DNA from: Haloprofundus salinisoli | GTDB taxonomy: Archaea > Halobacteriota > Halobacteria > Halobacteriales > Haloferacaceae | DNA length: 64,000 bases | Direction: 5' to 3' | Assembly: GCF_020097815.1 (NCBI RefSeq) | Contig: NZ_CP083663.1 | Span: forward strand, 1,736,001-1,800,000 | Shown: piece by piece, positions 59,532-64,000 of the stretch | Position numbering within the stretch: position 1 is the first letter of the stretch | Layout of the letters: every line of letters begins with the position of its first letter | The notes under the pieces: model-generated | What the model saw: the letters and a program-made list of their open reading frames with translations, nothing else | Database searches by the model: none | Told to the model about the DNA's origin: nothing | Program-made: the position numbers and the translations under genes

Positions 59532-62483
59532 ATGACAGATGAGGCTGGAGATGGCCCGTCCTCTTCACAGACGGGGTTAAAGGAATCAGCCGATGCCAGC
59601 CAACGCCCGGATGGCGATCGTGACCTCCAGTTCCGCGCCCTCGTCGACGCCGTCGAAGAGTATGCGATTTTCCGCCTCGATCCCGACGGCTACGTCGCGA
59701 GCTGGAACTCCGGCGCCGCGCATATCAAAGGGTATGCTGAGGAGGAGATCGTCGGCAAGCATTTCTCGAACTTCTATACCGAGGGAGACCGCGCTGCCGG
59801 AGTCCCCGAGAAGAACCTGACCGCTGCGGCGCAGCGGGGATCCGTCGAGGACGAAGGCTGGCGTGTGCGGAAGGACGGGTCGCAGTTCTGGGCGAACGTG
59901 ACGATTACGACCATCCGAGACGACGACGGTGATCTCAGAGGATTCGCGAAGGTCACGCGCGACATGACCGATCGGAAGCGAGCTCGCGAGGAACATCAGC
60001 TCCACCTGTCGGTGAGTCAGGCGGTGGCAGAAGCGACATCGCTCGAAGCTGGAATCCAGACGGCGCTCGAAGAGGTTTGCGAGCGGACCGACTGGGTCGT
60101 CGGGCAAGCGTGGATGCTGACCGACGACGGAATTGCCGAGCGATTGCCCGTGTCCTACGCCGAGGATCCGAAATACGTGCCGTTTGAGGAGTCTTCCCGC
60201 GACTTCACCTTCGAATCTGGCGAGGGAATTCCCGGACAGGTCATCGAATCGGGCGAGCCTGTCTGGTTCCCCGACGTCACCGACATCTCCGAAACCTCCT
60301 ATCCACGCAAAGATCTCGCGGCGCAGTTCGGTCTTCAAGCGGGGATGGGCGTCCCCGTAATGGCGGAGGGGGAGGTAGCGGTAGTGCTGGAGTTCTACAT
60401 GGCGGAAGAGCGCGGCTTAGACGACCACCTCGTCGAGCTAGTCGGCTCGATCGGAGCCGACCTCGAGGGTCTGGTGGCTCGAGAGCAGATCAAAGGCGAA
60501 CTCGACCGCGAACGGCAACTGCTCGCGGAGATGATGGAAGCGGCCCCCGTCGGGATTTCGGTCCACGCCGCCGATGGCCGGGTCGAGCGGATGAACGAGC
60601 AGGCGATGGCCCTTCGCCACCTTGGTCCGGATGCTGCGAAACTCGATGCCGATGACCGCGTATTTTTCGACGAGGAGGGCACTCGGATTCCCGCCGAAGC
60701 ATGTCCGTTCGCGCTCGTCCGCGAGTCCGGTCGACCCGTCTACGACTGGACGGCGCAGATCGAACTCCCCGATGGCAAATACAAGTGGCTCTCGATCGAC
60801 GCCGCCCCCATCGAGAGCGACGAGGGGACGCTCGATCGAGTCGTCATCGTCGAAGACGACATCACCGAACTGCGCGAGCAGTACCGCGCGGTTACCGGGT
60901 CGATTAACGACGTAATCGTGACGGTCGACGAAGATAGCATCATCAACTCCGTGAACCCGGCGGTCTCCGATATCTTCGGATACGACCGGACCGAACTGAT
61001 CGGCGAGTCGCTGACCGAACTCATGCCCGAAGCGTACCACGAACAGCACTACGCGGGCATGTCGCGGTATCTGGAAACCGGCGAGCGGACGCTCGATTGG
61101 GATTACGTCGAGTTGCCCGGGATGCACGCAAACGGGACAGAGATTCCGCTGGCGATCTCGTTCAGCGAGATCACATATCGCGGTGACCGGTATTTCACTG
61201 GCGTCATTCGTGATATCTCCGCGCGCAAGGAAGCCGAGCGGAGACTCGAAGCCCGAGCCCGCCAGCAGGAAGCCATAGCCGAGTTCGGGCAGTTCGCTCT
61301 GGAGGTCGACGACCTCGACGAGCTAATGCACGAAGCGGCACGGAGAGTTGCGGACGTTCTGGACAACGTGTACTGTAAAGTACTCGACCTTGACCCCGAC
61401 GAGCGCGAGCTCCTGTTACGGCAGGGCGTCGGCTGGCAGGAGGGAATCGTCGGGCACGCCACCGTGGCCGCGGACGATAACTCCCAGGCAGGCTACACGC
61501 TGCTCTCCGACGAGCCCGTCATCGTGGAGGATCTCGACATCGAGACGCGTTTTTCCGGTCCCGAACTTCTCACCTCGCATGACGTCACAAGCGGTATCAG
61601 CACTATTATCGGGTCAGTCGACGAACCGTGGGGAATCCTCGGAACTCACGACACCCGGCAGCGGGAGTTCACCGAGGAGGACGTTAACTTCGTCCAGAGC
61701 GTCGCAAATATCCTCGCGGACGCGATCGAGCGCCATCGGTACCAGGCGGATCTCGAGCGGCTGATCGACGACTTAGAGGAGTCGAACGAGCGGTTAGAGC
61801 AGTTCGCCTACGCGGCCTCCCACGACCTCCAGGAACCACTGCGGATGGTTTCGAGCTACCTCCAGCTTATCGATCGGCGGTACAGGGACGAGCTTGATGA
61901 AGACGCCGAGGAGTTCATCGGCTTCGCCATCGACGGCGCCGAGCGCATGCGGGCGATGATCAACAGTTTACTCGAGTACTCTCGGGTGGAGACGCGAGGA
62001 GACCCGTTTAAGCCGGTTGAGTTAGATCCCGTCCTCGACGACGTAATCGAGGACCACCAAATGAAGATTGAGGAGAGCGACGCGGAGATCACCACAGATC
62101 CACTCCCCCGGGTTAAGGGCGACGCCAGCCAGCTCCGCCAAGTGTTCCAGAATCTCCTCGATAACGCCATCGAATACTCGGGCGACGAGCCGCCGCGCGT
62201 ACATATCACCGCCGAGCGTGACGGCGACATGCACGTAATCTCGGTCCGCGACGAGGGGATCGGCATTGATTCGGATGCCATCAATCGCATCTTTAACGTG
62301 TTTCAGCGTCTCCACACCCGCGACGAGCACCCGGGAACCGGCATCGGGCTCGCCCTCTGTGAGCGGATAGTCGAGCGGCATGGTGGCGAGATTTGGGTCG
62401 ACTCAGAGCCGGACGTGGGATCGACATTCTCGTTCACGCTTCCGGTTGCGAGCTCATCGGTGCCGTCACCTACCCACGAGTAA
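59532..62483 (+). CDS. Multi-domain PAS/GAF sensor histidine kinase
   Basis: 983 residues from the ATG at 59532. Domains in order: PAS (about 30-150, AIFRLDPDGYVASWNSGAAHIKGY), GAF (155-310), PAS (310-440), PAS (445-575, IVTVDEDSIINSVNPAVSDIFGY), GAF (585-735), HisKA with the phospho-His at 764 (ASHDLQEPL), and HATPase_c (QNLLDNAIEY, VRDEGIGID, GTGIGLALC). No membrane segment, so it senses cytoplasmic signals, perhaps redox, light or a ligand. The last residues beyond the usual FSFTLP end (VASSSVPSPTHE) are encoded by a perfect hairpin whose loop holds the stop codon, which suggests that the 3' end was altered by an insertion. Confidence 0.92.
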   Translation: MTDEAGDGPSSSQTGLKESADASQRPDGDRDLQFRALVDAVEEYAIFRLDPDGYVASWNSGAAHIKGYAEEEIVGKHFSNFYTEGDRAAGVPEKNLTAAAQRGSVEDEGWRVRKDGSQFWANVTITTIRDDDGDLRGFAKVTRDMTDRKRAREEHQLHLSVSQAVAEATSLEAGIQTALEEVCERTDWVVGQAWMLTDDGIAERLPVSYAEDPKYVPFEESSRDFTFESGEGIPGQVIESGEPVWFPDVTDISETSYPRKDLAAQFGLQAGMGVPVMAEGEVAVVLEFYMAEERGLDDHLVELVGSIGADLEGLVAREQIKGELDRERQLLAEMMEAAPVGISVHAADGRVERMNEQAMALRHLGPDAAKLDADDRVFFDEEGTRIPAEACPFALVRESGRPVYDWTAQIELPDGKYKWLSIDAAPIESDEGTLDRVVIVEDDITELREQYRAVTGSINDVIVTVDEDSIINSVNPAVSDIFGYDRTELIGESLTELMPEAYHEQHYAGMSRYLETGERTLDWDYVELPGMHANGTEIPLAISFSEITYRGDRYFTGVIRDISARKEAERRLEARARQQEAIAEFGQFALEVDDLDELMHEAARRVADVLDNVYCKVLDLDPDERELLLRQGVGWQEGIVGHATVAADDNSQAGYTLLSDEPVIVEDLDIETRFSGPELLTSHDVTSGISTIIGSVDEPWGILGTHDTRQREFTEEDVNFVQSVANILADAIERHRYQADLERLIDDLEESNERLEQFAYAASHDLQEPLRMVSSYLQLIDRRYRDELDEDAEEFIGFAIDGAERMRAMINSLLEYSRVETRGDPFKPVELDPVLDDVIEDHQMKIEESDAEITTDPLPRVKGDASQLRQVFQNLLDNAIEYSGDEPPRVHITAERDGDMHVISVRDEGIGIDSDAINRIFNVFQRLHTRDEHPGTGIGLALCERIVERHGGEIWVDSEPDVGSTFSFTLPVASSSVPSPTHE

Positions 62484-62492
62484 ACTCGTGGG
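62473..62492. repeat. Perfect hairpin with the kinase stop codon in its loop
   Basis: CCCACGAG-TAAA-CTCGTGGG; the TAA of the kinase gene is the first three bases of the loop. Such short perfect hairpins mark the ends of IS200/IS605-type elements in haloarchaea (from memory). The following 150 nt (62493-62639) hold no gene and look like element remnant or UTR. Confidence 0.55.
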
Positions 62493-62639
62493 GCTTGGGC
62501 GTGGGACTCCCAGTCTGCCGACCCAACAGGGTCGCCGAGGTCGATGTGGCGGTCGGTGGACATCGCCGTCGTCACGGCCATCACCGGCAAGAACGCCCCA
62601 CTCGCGTGGGTCTTTGAGGACTATTTGCTAAGGGGTGGT

Positions 62640-64000
62640 ATGGACGCCAGCAATCTCGACAGCTTCACCTCACGCCGGTCGACCGTCTACGGTCGTCGCG
62701 GCGTCGTCTCCACGAGCCAACCGCTCGCCGCGCAGGCGGGCATCACCACCCTCCAAGAAGGCGGTAACGCCTTCGACGCGGCCGTCGCCACCGCGGCGGC
62801 GCTGAACGTCGTCGAACCCACGTCGACGGGCCTCGGCGGTGACGTGTTCGCGCTCTACCGCACGGCCGACGGCGAGGTTGGTGCGATGCGCTCGTGCGGC
62901 GGTGCGCCTTCGGGCACCAGCATCGAGAAGGTCCGTGAGGCCATCGAGGACGCCGACGAGGAGACCCGTTCGTCGTGGTATCCCGAATCTCGCGGCTACG
63001 CCGTCGATTCCGCGGAGGAGGCGGGCATGCCGTTCATCGGCCCGCACGCGGTGACGGTGCCCGGCACCGCCCGCGGGTGGGAGACCACTGTCGAAGAACT
63101 CGGTCGGATGACGCTCGGCGAGGTGCTGCAACCGGCCATCGAGTACGCGAAAAACGGCTACCCGGTGTCGGAAGTCGTCGCCGCGCAGTGGAAGCACGGC
63201 GAGGACCTGTTCCAGTCCGAGCACGCCCGCGACGCGTACCTCTTCGACGGGAAGGCCCCCGAAACGGGCGATATGGCGTCGCTGCCGAAGCTCGGCGCGA
63301 CGATGGAGCGCATCGCCGAGGAGGGCGCGGACGTCGTCTACGAGGGTGACATCGCCGAAGCCATCGCGAGCGAGATTCAGGAGCTCGGCGGCTTCATGAC
63401 CGTCGACGACCTCGCGGACTTCGAACCGGAGTTCGTAGAGCCCGTCTCGACGACGTACAACGGCGCGGAGATCTACGAACTGCCGCCCAACAATCAGGGA
63501 CTCATCGCGCTCGAAGCGCTCAACATCGCCGAGGAACTCGGCGCGGCCGACCGTTCGCTCGACTCCGCAGAGCGCGTCCACTACTTCGCGGAGGCGATGA
63601 AACTCGCGTTCCACGACGGCCACCGCTACATCACCGACCCCGTGTACGAGGAGATTCCGCCGCTGGCGTCGAAGGAGTGGGCGAAGAAGCGCGCCGGGAA
63701 CGTCGGCGAGACGGCCAACCACGACGTGAGTTTCGGAGTTCCGGACGCACAGGCCGAAGACGCCGACACCGTCCTGCTCTGCGTCGCCGACGACGAGGGC
63801 AACGTCGTCTCCTACATCAACTCCCGGTTCGCCGGCTTCGGGTCGGGCGTCGTCGCGGGCGACACGGGAATCGCGCTGCAGAATCGCGGCGCGTCGTTCT
63901 CCTTGGACCCCGACCATCCGAACCGCCTCGAAGCGGGCAAGCGGCCGTTCCATACCCTGGTTCCGGCCGTCGCCAAACTCGGCGAGGACGACTGGGCGGC
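62640..64000 (+). CDS. Gamma-glutamyltransferase family protein (3' end outside window)
   Basis: 453 residues are visible and the frame is open at the window edge. The N-terminus VVSTSQPLAAQAGITTLQEGGNAFDAAVA and LNVVEPTSTGLGGD are the classic GGT large-subunit signature. PNNQGLIALEALNI and the candidate autocleavage/nucleophile Thr in DADTVLLCVADDEGNVVSYINSRFAGFGSG follow. The family cleaves gamma-glutamyl bonds of glutathione or gamma-glutamylcysteine; some members are acylases. No signal peptide. CTATTTGC about 25 nt before the ATG gives a leaderless start. The antisense frame is also open for over 400 codons, a known effect of GC-rich codon bias, and is not a gene. Confidence 0.92.
   Translation, partial: MDASNLDSFTSRRSTVYGRRGVVSTSQPLAAQAGITTLQEGGNAFDAAVATAAALNVVEPTSTGLGGDVFALYRTADGEVGAMRSCGGAPSGTSIEKVREAIEDADEETRSSWYPESRGYAVDSAEEAGMPFIGPHAVTVPGTARGWETTVEELGRMTLGEVLQPAIEYAKNGYPVSEVVAAQWKHGEDLFQSEHARDAYLFDGKAPETGDMASLPKLGATMERIAEEGADVVYEGDIAEAIASEIQELGGFMTVDDLADFEPEFVEPVSTTYNGAEIYELPPNNQGLIALEALNIAEELGAADRSLDSAERVHYFAEAMKLAFHDGHRYITDPVYEEIPPLASKEWAKKRAGNVGETANHDVSFGVPDAQAEDADTVLLCVADDEGNVVSYINSRFAGFGSGVVAGDTGIALQNRGASFSLDPDHPNRLEAGKRPFHTLVPAVAKLGEDDWA

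Noticed and set aside
62670..63953. 427-codon open frame antisense to the gamma-glutamyltransferase
   Set aside because: The plus-strand frame has unmistakable GGT motifs; the antisense frame is a codon-bias artefact.
1..64000. tRNA or rRNA genes and tRNA-type attachment sites
   Set aside because: I looked for the T-loop GTTCGAATC pattern with paired acceptor stems and for conserved rRNA segments and found none that fit.

Overview
The window is chromosomal or megaplasmid DNA of a halophilic archaeon (class Halobacteria). The evidence is high GC, very acidic proteins rich in Asp and Glu, many TATA-like boxes about 25-35 nt upstream of start codons (leaderless transcripts), ATGA/GTGA gene overlaps, an Orc1/Cdc6 initiator, TrmB and PadR regulators, archaeal-type dTDP-rhamnose enzymes and several small CxxC proteins. 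I cannot name the species. I found no rRNA, tRNA or CRISPR array.

Layout. 1-6.3 kb: the end of a universal stress protein, a small exported protein, an HNH-type protein, a two-gene membrane module (GT-C-like polytopic protein plus exported partner), a saccharopine-dehydrogenase-like reductase and a CPBP protease. 6.3-10.8 kb: an accessory stretch with perfect hairpins, a wrecked orc1/cdc6 fragment, two DUF7344-type regulators and two near-identical cassettes. Each cassette is a palindromic operator, a 16-codon leader ORF and a coupled two-helix membrane protein. 10.8-18.7 kb: a TrmB regulator divergent from an MFS transporter, a YihY/BrkB membrane protein, and a carbohydrate cluster (class II aldolase, 2-hydroxyacid dehydrogenase, divergent FGGY kinase, inositol-monophosphatase-like phosphatase). 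19-23.6 kb: a replicon-like island with a second HNH protein, a PadR regulator, an intact orc1/cdc6 with an ORB-like site, and a three-gene ATGA-overlapped operon of zinc-finger and coiled-coil proteins.

24.4-43.7 kb is a surface-polysaccharide/glycosylation locus: a sulfatase-like enzyme, an initiating polyprenyl-phosphate sugar transferase, a complete dTDP-L-rhamnose set (rfbB, D, C, A) with a tiny zinc-ribbon gene in the rfbCA operon, a flippase, a pyruvyl transferase, four glycosyltransferases, an O-antigen ligase/polymerase-like protein, and an unusual STT3-like protein ending in a LamG domain. About 31.7-38.3 kb is visibly more AT-rich than its surroundings, which suggests recent acquisition. 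Nucleotide-sugar supply, initiation, chain assembly, flipping and polymerisation are all encoded here; the STT3-like protein could be a transfer step.

44-64 kb is more core-like but has unusual gene pairs: a protein with 16 CxxC motifs convergent with a tail-anchored double J-domain protein; a second copy of the GT-C-like/exported-partner module; a CHAT-like (caspase-fold) protein whose stop codon overlaps that of a 46-residue hydrophobic peptide gene; then a carotenoid oxygenase, a coupled M28 peptidase/pyroglutamyl-peptidase pair, a stand-alone receiver, TrkH, a large PAS/GAF histidine kinase, and the start of a gamma-glutamyltransferase running off the window. Names of haloarchaeal DUF families are from memory and should be confirmed by HMM search.
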